This document shows positions 51,901-62,799 of a stretch of DNA of 64,000 bases, piece after piece. Position 1 is the stretch's first letter. Each line of letters begins with the position of its first letter. Source of the stretch: Pomacea canaliculata (Eukaryota; Mollusca; Gastropoda; Architaenioglossa; Ampullariidae); assembly GCF_003073045.1 (NCBI RefSeq), contig NC_037590.1:37254751-37318750 (forward strand), in the 5' to 3' direction. A program made the translations under genes and the position numbers. The notes under the pieces are model-generated. The model did no database searches. It was not told where the DNA came from and saw nothing but the letters and a program-made list of their open reading frames with translations.

Positions 51901-54900
51901 TAGGCCAGTCATGCTTTCAACAGCCTACGCCCCATCTGGAACTCCCGAGCATTATCCTTCCACAGTAAGACCCGCATCTTCAACACCAATGTAATGGCAG
52001 TCCTACTGTATGGTTCTGAAACTTGGAGAGTGACAAACACAACAACAACAAGCTCCAGACATTTACCAACTGATGCCATATTTTGGGAATAAGATGGCTT
52101 GAAAAGATCTCCAAACAGATGCCTGTGGAAAAGAACTAACCAGAATGCCACTAAACAAGACATCAAAAAGCGCAAATGAGGCTGGATAGGACACACCCTG
52201 TGCAGAACCAGCTGACACCATTGCCAAGCAGGCACTTGACTGGAATCCTCAGGGGAATAGGAGAGTTAGGAGACCAAAGCAGACTTGGAAAAGAACAGAA
52301 GAAAGCGAGGCAAAGGACATCAGAACCACACGGGCCCAACTGAAGGGGGACTGCCCAAAACTGAGTCTGCTGGCGAGATGGTGTTGATGATATGATGATG
52401 ATGATCGATTTGTAATGCGCAGGTATCCATTCAGAAGAATGCTCATTGCGCAGAAAAAACAAAAGAAGAAAAAGTAAAGCGAACAAATATATAAAACACC
52501 AGGAAAGTAAAAAATAGAGACAGAAGTGTTTCGTGGTTGTTTAAGACTGGTTTGAAAGAAACAGTTTTCTTTGAAAAGAAACAGTGTTGCGGCCCTATGC
52601 TCCTTGAGGAGAAATAAGGACAAAACTGATGTTAAGTTGTTAATGTTTAAGAAAGGAGAATTTTTGTTTTGTTTGTTTTTGAATTTTTTTGATTAAAAGA
52701 AATTACAATTTTGCACATTCTTATAAATATTTGGTGTTGCATCCATTTTAATAAGCAATAAACTTGAATTTTTAAAATACACTGCCCAGTCTGAATACAA
52801 ATTTCTTGCACAGTTGTCTCTTGCATTCTTGAATGCACATAAAAATTTTCTTATCTCTCTCTGTAAATTGTCAGCAGATGCACCAAACCTGTCTATTCAG
52901 TGTGATAGCATTCGGCTGACACTTTGTACATATTCCACCAGGCCAAGGTGGGTGTTCTCTACATCCAGGCTTTATTTTACAGTGATGTTTTCCAAGTTCA
53001 CAAACTTTCCCCTGTAAAGTAAAACATAGTTCATAGAAAATCTGTTTGTTTAACCTAGTTCACTATCAGATAAGTGCATAATGAAAGAACAAACCCTTTA
53101 CATTTTCAGCACATATCTGAAGCCTGTCCAAAGCTTTTAAACTATTAAAGAAATTATAAATGTTTATATTTGACATGGCAACATTAAAATATGCTTTTAC
53201 ATTATCAAGTAACTTTGTTACCCAGATAAATTCAACTTAAAGCTGGTCATTTTTTAAAGAGCCATTACTAAATTTGACTGCATGTGAATCATTAGTGACT
53301 AGTATAAAAATATCCATCTGGCTGCACTCTTCTACTAAGCATTTTATTGAATGAAAAGAAAAGGAAAGCAAAAACCTCACTTATCCACGCCTCCAGTCAA
53401 TTTGCGAATGTAGGAATGGAACGAGAGAAATTTGATGGGAGGATCACAACCTCTAAGAAACTCTTCATCGTATGGCTGTCAGTATAAAAATAGTATTATG
53501 CAATGAAATGTACTCAAGCAGATATATTAAGAAAAAGGTACCATTAATCACAAAATGATGTTTTTTAAAACCATTCCAATTCTCAAGGAATCATACTGAT
53601 AAAATTCCTATGACAGCATTTGGCCTTTGTTAACTACTGATAATAACAAGTTAATTTTATGACAAGATGAATGCTTTGAAAATCTGTACTTCAGAAGTCA
53701 CATAAACTTATCAAAGCTGAACCACATAAATAAGCACCTATAGACAAGAATCTCATAAAAAATAATAGGGCAATAGTTCAACAATTTTCTTTGAGCTACC
53801 AGGCGGATACAGATGGGAAGTCAGTATGGAATTAGCATGTCCAGTTACTCTTAATCATCACATAAAAAGATTATGTGTAACTTAAATACCAATAGCAAAG
53901 GCAAAGCAATGTTGTTTAATTACTTGTTAATTACTTGACAATGTATCCAACAAAGAATGATCAACATGAAGAAAAACCTTAACATCATTTACCTCCAAAG
54001 GAACACAATGAAGGCACTTTCCTTGGGGACCATGACGGCAACTTGGAGAGAAAAACAAGTTCACAATTAATTTATGTTTCCAAAAAATATCTTCTTTACA
54101 TATGCTGGTTAAGGACTGCATAAATAGTAAACTGTAACATAATAGTTTCTAAATGCATTTCATGCTGCTTTACACTTAATGGATGATTTTGAAAAAAGGT
54201 AGTCAGCATAAGAAGTATGTAAAGTTTACTCTTTTGCTGAATATTTAGTCTGTGGTATAAAGCTGAAACTAGGGCCAGAAATTTGTCTGTCGCCTTTTAA
54301 CACTAATAGATATATATATATCTGCGTTTTGTTTTCACATAAAGCAGGAAGCCCTGCCATGCTCAAACCTTCCCATACATAAAATGCTAGGAAATTTTTA
54401 TACCCCAAAGTTAAAATTTATGGCGGAATCAGAGTCTCAAACTTGTTGGGGGTTTTTAGTCCCCCAGTCTCTGAGGTCTGACTGATCAGTGGCAGTAAAA
54501 AATTTTATGCATGCTTTTTGTGCAATGGGAAACCCTAGCCAGAAATCCTGTTTTCTAAATGACAAACAAGTCGAAAGCTCTTCTATTAATTCAATTTTTT
54601 TTTTCAATTTTAATTCGTAAGATATATGAGGCTTTGTCAGGATATTTATTAAATGATTAATCACCAAGTGATTGCATCCAGAATTATCTGAAAAACTGAA
54701 CAAATCCATAGCTTGAACTTGAGCAAAGTAACTTCACACCTTAAAATCATCTTTCATTGTTTTTGTATAACTTTTCTTTTGGCAGGTTTTGTTACAAATA
54801 TTGAAAATAAGAATTTAAAATTATATATTTCAAATTCTATCACAGTAATACTTACAACTGATCATTTCTGCTTCGATAGATCTTCCCATCTTGCTTTCCC

Positions 54901-56309
54901 AGAATCTGATCCACTTCGTCCTCTACACATACATCTGAGCTGCTTGCAGCTGACAGATTACTCACACCAACAGCAACTGAAGAAATGGCTGCAGCATCTG
55001 GGGTGTTTCCATCTGCTGCACTACCAGTGTTTATCCTCTCCTCCAAGACCATGTACAGCATATCTCCATGTCTAAGAAATAATTTGCAGGGGTGTCTTGC
55101 AGCGGGACTATGGAAATCTTTCATAAATAATAACTGATAACATCTAAAAAAAAAATAGGGATAAACCGGATCCATAAAACTTTTGATGCAGTCTCTATAG
55201 ACAGGGAAATCAAACATAAAATGTACTTGGCTACCACAAAAACTGGAAAAAGGAAAAATAAATCATATGCGCAAAAAGCAAAATCCAAACCTTTTTCTGC
55301 ATACTATTCTCAGTACACACAGACTAAAAAAGAAAAATCATACGTCAATGAATACCCTTTCCTGCCTTAGCTAGAAACCTACAATTTCTTCCTTGTAAAA
55401 TTGTTTGTATATTAATATGTAAGTGTGTAAAGATGTATAAACTGCTTTACATATAGGTATATATTTATTACATAAATGTTCTATAAATAACTTTACTCTT
55501 ACTTAAGTATTTAAAAACATACTTGATTTTAAAGTCATCAACTTTTTTTGCTCGGCTGTTGCGTATAAACCCCGATTTGTCACGGTTTTTGTAAAGGTTC
55601 CACCCAGTATCTTTTAAACCAAATTCAGCCTGTACCTGTAAAAAGATTTTTTTAATAATCCTGATTCCTAAGAATGATGTGATTTAAAAACTTTAATTAG
55701 AACAAAATGCACCAGATAATTAAGAATATGTAAAAACACAACTTTAAAAAAGTTAAAATAAACAGTAAAACACCTCAGTTTATTTCCTTATTGAGTTAGT
55801 ACATTTGGTATTATTTATAGCATCAGAAGGAATCAATTCTTTTCAATTACTATTTTTCACTGCCATGTTCTGCTGCTTGAATGTATGCCTCACAGCACAC
55901 TATAAATCTCATCAGAAAAGCAATGCCAAATAAAATGTTCACTATATACAGGCAGCTAGTAAACAATAAATCCCAATAGTCTGATCCAAAGAATCAAGGA
56001 CATTAACTTGATGCCTGGCAACACGTTTTTTGTCAAATTTGGAGTCATGATAAACTCAGTTTATAATATATACTCATTCTAACAGAGAACGTTTTACTTG
56101 TTATTAAACGAAATAAAAACGAACCTTGTTTAAGAAATTTGCAACCGTATCGGTTCCTTTAGTTTCTATCCTTTTCGTTCCATGGTCGGGAGATTGAACA
56201 CGGACGAGCTAAGTGAGACAATATATAATTATATATAAACAATGAGTAATCATGTCTGATCATAAAATAATAAAAAAATTCTTACGTTTGACGATATACA
56301 AGGAGCCAT
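45931..56309 (-). CDS. NPLOC4: NPL4, ubiquitin-binding cofactor of p97/VCP
   Basis: NPL4 pairs with UFD1 to bring ubiquitylated proteins to the p97 unfoldase (ER-associated and other degradation). Fifteen coding exons (minus): 56309-56286, 56208-56125, 55635-55523, 55071-54856, 54041-53993, 53475-53381, 53011-52889, 50279-50100, 49783-49622, 49353-49227, 48909-48749, 48568-48395, 48081-47965, 46737-46626, 46109-45931; about 638 residues, human NPL4 608. Order: ubiquitin-like N-domain (VRVQSPD...FKIKHGDMLY), Ser/Ala-rich linker, NPL4 zinc finger ([35 protein letters not shown]), MPN-like core ([62 protein letters not shown]), and a terminal NZF with Cys 612, 615, 626, 629 and the Thr-Phe pair (616-617) that binds ubiquitin in this family. 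All exons join in phase except 53011-52889, which lacks one base. Another in-frame ATG lies at 56318. Confidence 0.93.
51340..52400 (+). mobile_element. RTE/Jockey-type LINE fragment in an NPLOC4 intron
   Basis: The plus strand from about 51349 reads [41 protein letters not shown] and [12 protein letters not shown]: reverse transcriptase motifs with the FADD catalytic centre. After a stop near 51699 further pieces follow in other frames: [44 protein letters not shown]. These are the usual C-terminal parts. It ends near a (GATGAT)-like tail at about 52385-52405. The 5' part (endonuclease) is missing, as in a 5'-truncated insertion, and several frame breaks make it inactive. Confidence 0.8.
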
Positions 56310-57678
56310 ATATAGCATACGCTCAAAAGTAACACAAGAACTGGTCACAACAACGTTCATATTGTAAACTGAAACACAACTAAGTTGAAATATCAGCAAA
56401 GCCAAGATATTGGGATTAAAATAATGTTATTTAATCACAGGGTTGAACACTGAGACTCATGTTACTGACACATTATTCACGATTCACAAAATATCGGTAC
56501 ATACAATTGTTGCTGGCATTTCACACGCATATGATTAGTCCGTGTAACAGTGACCAAGCAGTAACACTTCGAAGTTTACGTCTCGCATAAAATCTCGGTC
56601 GATCATTATTTGCAGAGATTTAACAAAACAGGGTTTTATTTTTCCGAAGAATGTAAAAATTTGTTTTGATTAATTAACTTTTGATACACTATTGATTTAA
56701 TTTAGAAACAAAATAAGGTTTGTAATTTTGAAAATAAATATTAGGTCCGCGGATACGATAAACAACATGGCGGTGAGCTTTGTGGAGTCACAGAGGTGAT
56801 ATACGTGTGTTCTGCGCCCCGTCAGTGCCAGAGTGATCGAAAGACGTTAGTTGCCATTAAAATTCTTTTAAACTTTAATCTGTTATGATGATCACTATAC
56901 ATTTATGTGAGAACAAAAAAATTCATCGATTCGTAAAAAAAGGGATGTAAATACATTACACCTGACATTGCCGTAGAGATTCATGCTCGAGTACACATCA
57001 CTAAAAAGCGTAACTTGGTTTTACATACTACATGCTAAAAGTCTAATCCACAAAGCTGAAATGATGAGGCAGATTAGGAAATATGCAAAGTTTAACCTTA
57101 GTTTCCTCATTACCAAACAAGCTTAAGTGTACATCGCAGCAATTAACAGTAATAAGCATGTCGCAAAAGTTCACTGACAGACCCCAGTATCAGGAAACTG
57201 ATTTAAAACGAGGTTATGGAGTACAAATGAGCGCGAGGAGATTTGTAAATGTTGACTCCTAATTGCTTCTTTAATATCGCGAGTGGTCGTGCATCTCGGC
57301 TTCTCTGGTCTTCTATGATATCTTCATGCTGATGTATTGCTAGAAGTACATAAATTAACCTTTTACATGTCTAACGCTCAGACGAAGCGTGAAAACATAT
57401 AAAGTGTACTTTAATTCCGTTGATAGGACATCATAGGAAAGATATATACAATTGAGGCCGAAATATATGTGAGTCTTTTTTCAGTGAAGTTTTGACTCTA
57501 GTTCAAAGATACACAATTTTGCTTAATGGATGTTTCTTGAGTTATCTTCCCTGTCATTGTTTTTGCCACAGAATTTTATTATCTTGATGAATTCGGTGGG
57601 TGTTTTTTTTCTGCTCAAATAGTCAAAAGTAAAAGTTGATGAGAATTGACGTAATTTTAAAAATGAAAATATCTGTAA
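56310..57678. other. Upstream region of NPLOC4
   Basis: AT-rich with short GC patches. AACATGGCGGTGAGC at 56764-56778 (plus) resembles a YY1 motif and an ATG followed by a splice donor. No clear ORF or repeat was otherwise seen. Confidence 0.35.
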
Positions 57679-57913
57679 TTATTTATATTGAGCTTTCAGG
57701 GATAGCTTAACTTCTTGTCTATGACCTTCCAAATTTTCCTTTTTTCGCTCGGATATAAGCTCCTTAATCCTGTCGATAAGAAGATCCTGTTTTCTTTTTC
57801 TTTTGAGGATGTGGTGTAGTTTGATTCGTGTAGTCATTATTGACACTATCATAAGGTAAACTAATAAGATCTTTGTAAGTTGAAAAACGTGGTGGATTTT
57901 GACTTTTTGGCAT
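57679..57913 (-). other. Unassigned pair of overlapping short ORFs, possible last exon
   Basis: Frame X (57913-57764) starts ATG and reads MPKSQNPPRFSTYKDLISLP...PHPQKKKKTG, 49 residues. Frame Y (ATG at 57837, stop 57679) reads on through QDLLIDRIKELISERKKENL...LSLKAQYK. The first half of X and the second half of Y look protein-like, and the A-rich tract where they meet (about 57787-57806) could hide a 1-nt indel. I do not recognise the family. It may be the end of a small minus-strand gene or a decayed copy. Confidence 0.25.
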
Positions 57914-59520
57914 ACGTCGGTACTAGCAGTTCGGTGATTGAGTGATTCTTTTCCTTGCCATTAACACATGAACACAAAAATTATTTTCACATAAGTATTA
58001 ACCAGGATTGTAATGTCCCTGTTAATTTAAACTTATTTGTTAAAGATGATGACTAACCTCGAGGAACTCATATAAAAACTTTAATGTTTAAATAATAGGC
58101 TTACATTGTTTAAGTTGGATATTGGCTTAAGTTCAAGAAGAGATGTTTTTGTTTGCATCCCATTTACATAATAAACCACCTGCAGATTTTGTTTTCAGTG
58201 TATTCTAATTATTTCTTAATAAAACTCTTCTGCTTCTCAGTTCTTTATCTCCATGCGCTTTGTTCATGATTGCCATGATGTGATCTGTTGCTGATGCTTG
58301 TGATCCTTTATTTTATTTTACAGTTTGTCTTTCGTGTACATCCCTTTGAGATTCCCTGCTTTACATTTTTATTGAACTCATTAAGAGGAAACCTACATTC
58401 ATGACTTAATCATGAATATTGCACTTTAGGCACTTGAACAGAAGATGGATTGTTGCTATCGCCGCTCGACACTGCGCATTTTTTCCAGATGGCACTATCA
58501 ACAGTTTTTCACACCGATCAGGCATATGCCATGCAGACTGGTGCAGGAACACTGACATTAAACCGAAAGCAATTCTGTGCTGCATGTGAACTGAAAAAAT
58601 GCGGTACATGGTTAAGGGTCCTACTCTGCTTCAGAGCGCTAACCCATAGCCAAAGGAACTGTCAAAATCGTGCAGATTTCAAGAGTGTTTCTCATCCTTT
58701 AAAACTGACAAACAGGATGCACTGATCACAAACTTGTGACAGAGAGACTGTGCAATTATGCAACAGTGTAAAGTTTTTTTTAGAAATATCTATACTTTTC
58801 GCTATATATTGTCCATGCAAAAGTTTATCCAGGCTAAAAATTTATCAGACTGTAGTAACAAGTAGGATACAACTTCCCCTTACCAACTACTTGTACATAT
58901 GGAATGATATCTGCATCAGGATTTGCATCATTTTTGTGGTATAGCTACTTACTGTCTTTTACAGCATGCCAAAGCTATGCTTTATGTATGATGAGCACAT
59001 TTTTCGTTCGCATTTGTGGCATCATCAGTGTTAATGGAAAATAGGACTCTGTGAGGATTTCTCATCTGACGTTTTGAGGGAAGAAGAAATCAACATTACC
59101 TCTGCAATTGACATTCTATACCATTATCAGAATTAACAGGTAGTGCAAAAGATATCTATCAGGTAAATACGCTTTTTTGAGCAGAGCCAAATATAAAAAT
59201 TCTACTGGTTTCAAGACATGGAATGAACCACAGATCCTGAAGCTCCTCACGCGATATTTTTGTTGAAAAGTTATAATCTTTCTTGGCTTTTGTACTGAAA
59301 CGTAACCTAAATAAAGAAGACATTTGCTGTTAATGGAAATTATATTATCCTGGTGTGTGTGCATGTGATATGTGCATGTATATAATTTGTGCATAAATGT
59401 GTACATGTATGTAAACGTTCTAATCCTACTTCGTCTGTCCTTGACACAATATTGGCATAAACATAATTATGCGTGCCATTAAAATACAGTCAATTGGATA
59501 CAACTTTCAACTTCGTGGAT

Positions 59521-59700
59521 GGCAGTCCGGTGGTGCACTGTTTAGCACCTGTCACCAATGCAGCAGGTTTGGCCATCCTCGGTTCAGCTCTCGTCTCGGG
59601 CATGCTGTTCTTTCTCTGCATGTGCCATCTGTTTACAGGACTGGCTGCCTTGCTATGATATAGCCTTAGTTGCTGGATTGGCATAAAACACAATTTATCA
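59521..59700 (+). repeat. tRNA-derived SINE, copy A
   Basis: Same layout as the copy at 60705: GTCCGGTGGTGCACTG head with A-box-like sequence, then ctcgtctcgggcatgctgtt, ctttctctgcatg, ggactggctgcc, gccttagttgctggattggc and ataaaacac. It has more changes in the tRNA-like part than copy B. Confidence 0.7.
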
Positions 59701-59889
59701 CCCCCTACCCCTTCAATTTCTGGGACTCACAGTCAATACAAATAGCATAGCTGGGACTGCTTCATAGACCTGGGTTTTGGAATGGATTTAAACTCTGTTG
59801 TTCAGCCATCCATCTGCAGCGTTGATGTAGGAATAGATACTATAATATGCCTAAAGTTAAAGTGTTACCCACTGACAACATGTCACAGA

Positions 59890-59906
59890 GGGGGGGGGGG
59901 GGGGGG
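59890..59906. repeat. G17 homopolymer
   Basis: Seventeen consecutive G on the plus strand. It is a difficult region for sequencing, so its length is uncertain. Confidence 0.85.
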
Positions 59907-60330
59907 TTTCTCAATTCATAGTAGTTGCCTAGACTTGTGTGTTCTTTTTCATTACAAACAAGACAACTAAATCTGCCTCTTTGCAGGCCCTGTCTACATT
60001 TAATTATAGTAACAAAATAAGGTACAGTAATAAAAATACACAATTTCTCACTGTACATCCGTTACTTCTTATTATTACCTGATGACTTATTGCGCACGTA
60101 GTCCTAAAAGAAAATTTCTTTCTTAGTTTGAAAGTCACAATTAAGAATACTGGGGCTCAAAGTTCAACATACAGTCACTGTTAACACTCCAAACACTAAT
60201 ACTTATTCTGATGATACCCTTAATTTCAGTCACTGAGTATTGATGTTCCAGTGTGTGCTTTATGAAACAGTCAATGATGACTGCTGTTCCAGGAATCCAA
60301 ATTATATACATCTTTCACACAAAAAAGTAC

Positions 60331-60432
60331 CTCAAACCATAGACGCCTACACTCGGAGACAGACGTTGCAAAACCAATCGGTGCTGCTTCTTGGAGACGA
60401 GCAACAGCACTTTCTTCTTTCGTAGACGCCAT
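60331..60432 (-). other. Possible first coding exon, unrecognised
   Basis: On the minus strand ATG at 60432 opens 34 codons, MASTKEESAVARLQEAAPIG...SECRRLWFE, followed directly by a GAG/GTACTT donor. The composition is protein-like, but I do not know the family and found no proven next exon. The ORF at 57679-57913 lies on the same strand 2.4 kb downstream and might belong to it. Just upstream there is a weak repeat of the same DNA (ggcgctgcctcttggggacg against ggtgctgcttcttggagacg), which lowers confidence. Confidence 0.22.
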
Positions 60433-60704
60433 TTCTAGTGGACCAGGCATCATGTACACTGGCGCTGCCTCTTGGGGACGGCAGACCACAACTTTTTTTT
60501 TATTGTCTTGCTACTTTTGGTTAGCAAGTCCCCACTACTGAGATAAGTGACTCCTAGCCCATTGATAGGGCCAAATACTCCAAATACTATATGGTATCTT
60601 CCAGGCCCATTACTTTATGGCATTAGCCATAGACTCCATGGCTCATCTCTCAATCTGCCCTTAAGCTGCGCCTTTCTAGGAAGACAAAACTTTCCCTTTT
60701 CTCA

Positions 60705-60885
60705 GCGGTCCGGTGGCGCAACGGTTAGCGCCTGTCCCCAATACAGTGAAGGTTGGCTGCCCAGAGTTCATTTCTCGTCTCGGGCACGCTGTTCTTTCTC
60801 TGCAGGTGGGATTGTTTACGGGGCTGGCTGTATATAGCCTCAGTTGCTGGCACGGCGTAAAACACCGATTTCCCCTCTCCCCTTT
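60705..60885 (+). repeat. tRNA-derived SINE, copy B
   Basis: GGTCCGGTGGCGCAACGGTT then agcgcctgtc is a good tRNA A-box/D-arm. agttcatttctcgtctcggg is at the B-box position. It ends gctggcacggcgtaaaacac. It resembles copy A at 59521 over the full length, with some gaps. Confidence 0.75.
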
Positions 60886-61319
60886 TCTCTTCCAGCTATC
60901 TTTAAAAAAAATTCTATTACTCGTTCAACAGCTGTGGCTCGACTAGCATCTTCTGCGTCTATTCTGACTTGCTACAACACTCGCATTATGCGAAGCATTA
61001 CGACTTTTGCGTCGCAAAGTTTTGCTGTGTTAGTTCCATGTTGTTTACCGTCTAGACTCCCCGCTTTGTTTACTGGAGCTTTGAGGAGTGAATATGGAGA
61101 AACTCGTCTTCTTGGCTATCGTTTCCTGTGAGTACAATTTGTTCAGTGTATTATGTATACACTTCGTTATAAGCTAATAACTTTTTCAAAGTGTGTGACA
61201 TATGTATATATAGTACGTTTGTCTAGCATTACATGTTGTTACTCTCGATCTTTCTTTCTGAACCTGTTTTAGAAAAAAAAATTAGATATTAATATTAAAA
61301 CACGGTGAATTTAATTGAC

Positions 61320-61442
61320 TTATCAAAAAAAAACAAAACAAAACAAAAAAAAAAACCAAAAACAAACAAACCAAAAACACAACAACAACAAAAAACAAAA
61401 AACAACCAATAACAAACAAAAACCAAAAAATCCAAACCCACA
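61320..61442. repeat. (AACAAA)n low-complexity tract
   Basis: About 120 bases made almost only of A and C, with aacaaa/accaaaaa units. Its complement makes the spurious Phe/Val-rich ORFs on the minus strand. Confidence 0.8.
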
Positions 61443-61491
61443 ACGGTAAAAACACGGCATGTTCCATGAAGAACATAACCTGACTTTGAGG

Positions 61492-61775
61492 CTACAAAGT
61501 CTGATGGAATTTCACTACTGTTTTGCTGTAAATGCATGCTAGGTTTGCGTCGGTAAATGACTGACGTGGCTGTTCCAAGTCGTCTTCTAGAAGGTCGACA
61601 ATTTTTGGCAGATAACGATCCCGTAGTTGATGTGACTGTGTATGTGGCAGACCTCCAATGTTTGGCACATTCCGTTGCAAGTGTTTACGCAACCTCGGAT
61701 GATCTAGCTCATACAAAGGGATGTTTGCAACCGCAAGTGCTTCAACAAACTCAAAGTGTGAAACATTACAAGCAT
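61492..61775 (-). mobile_element. hAT-like (CGGBP1-type) transposase relic
   Basis: A minus-strand frame reads CNVSHFEFVEALAVANIPL, then YELDHPRLRKHL, then GGLPHTQSHQLRDRYLPK. This has the order of the region after the zinc finger in hAT transposases related to CGG-binding protein 1 (F.EAL..A.IPL.KL..P.L...L......P....LR..Y). It stops near 61492 before the catalytic domain, so it is a fragment. The match is from memory only. Confidence 0.5.
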
Positions 61776-62719
61776 CTCTCCATGTTGATTAATGTAAGAA
61801 TTAATGCTCGTGAAACAAATGTGGTTTTATGGCAAGCGATGGTAGGTAGATGGCAGATATGGAAGCGAAGAGAGTTCTACTGTTTTGCATCACAGTAACT
61901 AAAAATCCGGGGACCATATGTGGTTGTTCTGGTGACAGGAATAGAGAGTGTACATATGGTAGTATGGGACATAGCATGCAAGTAGGCTGGAAGACAGCAG
62001 GCACATACACGCACACAGGGAGGGTGGAGGCTGGCGATGGGGGGTGGTCGCTGGACGGGTGACAGCCCAGTGACAGAGGGAGAGCGGAAGGGGGTCGACT
62101 AGCGACAGGATGTGGTTGGAATGGGAGGGGGACGAAGAGCGAGGGGAAGAATTTGAGGAGACAGCGCAGAAGTGGAAGCGCAGTTAGTCGGAGGACAGAG
62201 AATGTGTTGTGTCGAGGTTCGCCAGAGCCAGCACTGGCATTTCAATCTAGAACCCACCTGCACTTCCTCAACACATTTCACCCACACACACAAATGTACG
62301 TGTTTATGAACATATATAACAGAATATATATCCATGAGAATCCAGAATATATGCTTAAGAATCCAGACATTAGAAAAGCATACGAGAAAAGACAGAAGCA
62401 AAGAGGAGATGTAGAGACAACAGCCACACAAGGAGGAAAGCCAAGTGGCGAGTTGGATGGGAGGTGCGGATGGGGATTTTTTTTCTTTTTTTACGCCGAG
62501 CCAGCACGTAAGGCTACATCACGGCAAGGCATCCACTCCTGTAAACAGATTCCACACGCAGAAAGAATATCGTGACGGAGTTGAACTGAACCTGAATCAC
62601 TAGGACGCCAACCTCCACTGTCTTGGTGAGCAGCGCCTAACTGTTGCGACCACCGGGGCGCTCGAGCTGCGCGGGAGGGTAGGAAGGTGGAAAAAGTTTC
62701 TGGTCTGAAAATAAGGCTA

Positions 62720-62773
62720 ATATTTTTTTTTTTTTTTTATCACTTATATTCTTTTTTTTTTTTTTTTTTTTTA
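62720..62773. repeat. Poly-T tracts
   Basis: Two long T runs separated by tatcacttatattc. As A runs on the minus strand they lie at the 3' end of the LINE relic at 62800-63960, so they may be its poly(A) tail. Confidence 0.6.
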
Positions 62774-62799
62774 ACATTTATTTTCCATTAACACATTAC

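Noticed and set aside
61282..61537. Minus-strand ORFs that look like membrane segments
   Set aside because: They are translation of the (AACAAA)n tract on the other strand.
61557..61898. 113-codon plus-strand ORF
   Set aside because: It is antisense to the hAT transposase-like frame, which shows family motifs; the plus frame shows none.
62153..62575. 140-codon plus-strand ORF
   Set aside because: It mixes GA-rich and poly-T low-complexity DNA with ordinary AT-rich sequence. No motif was seen.
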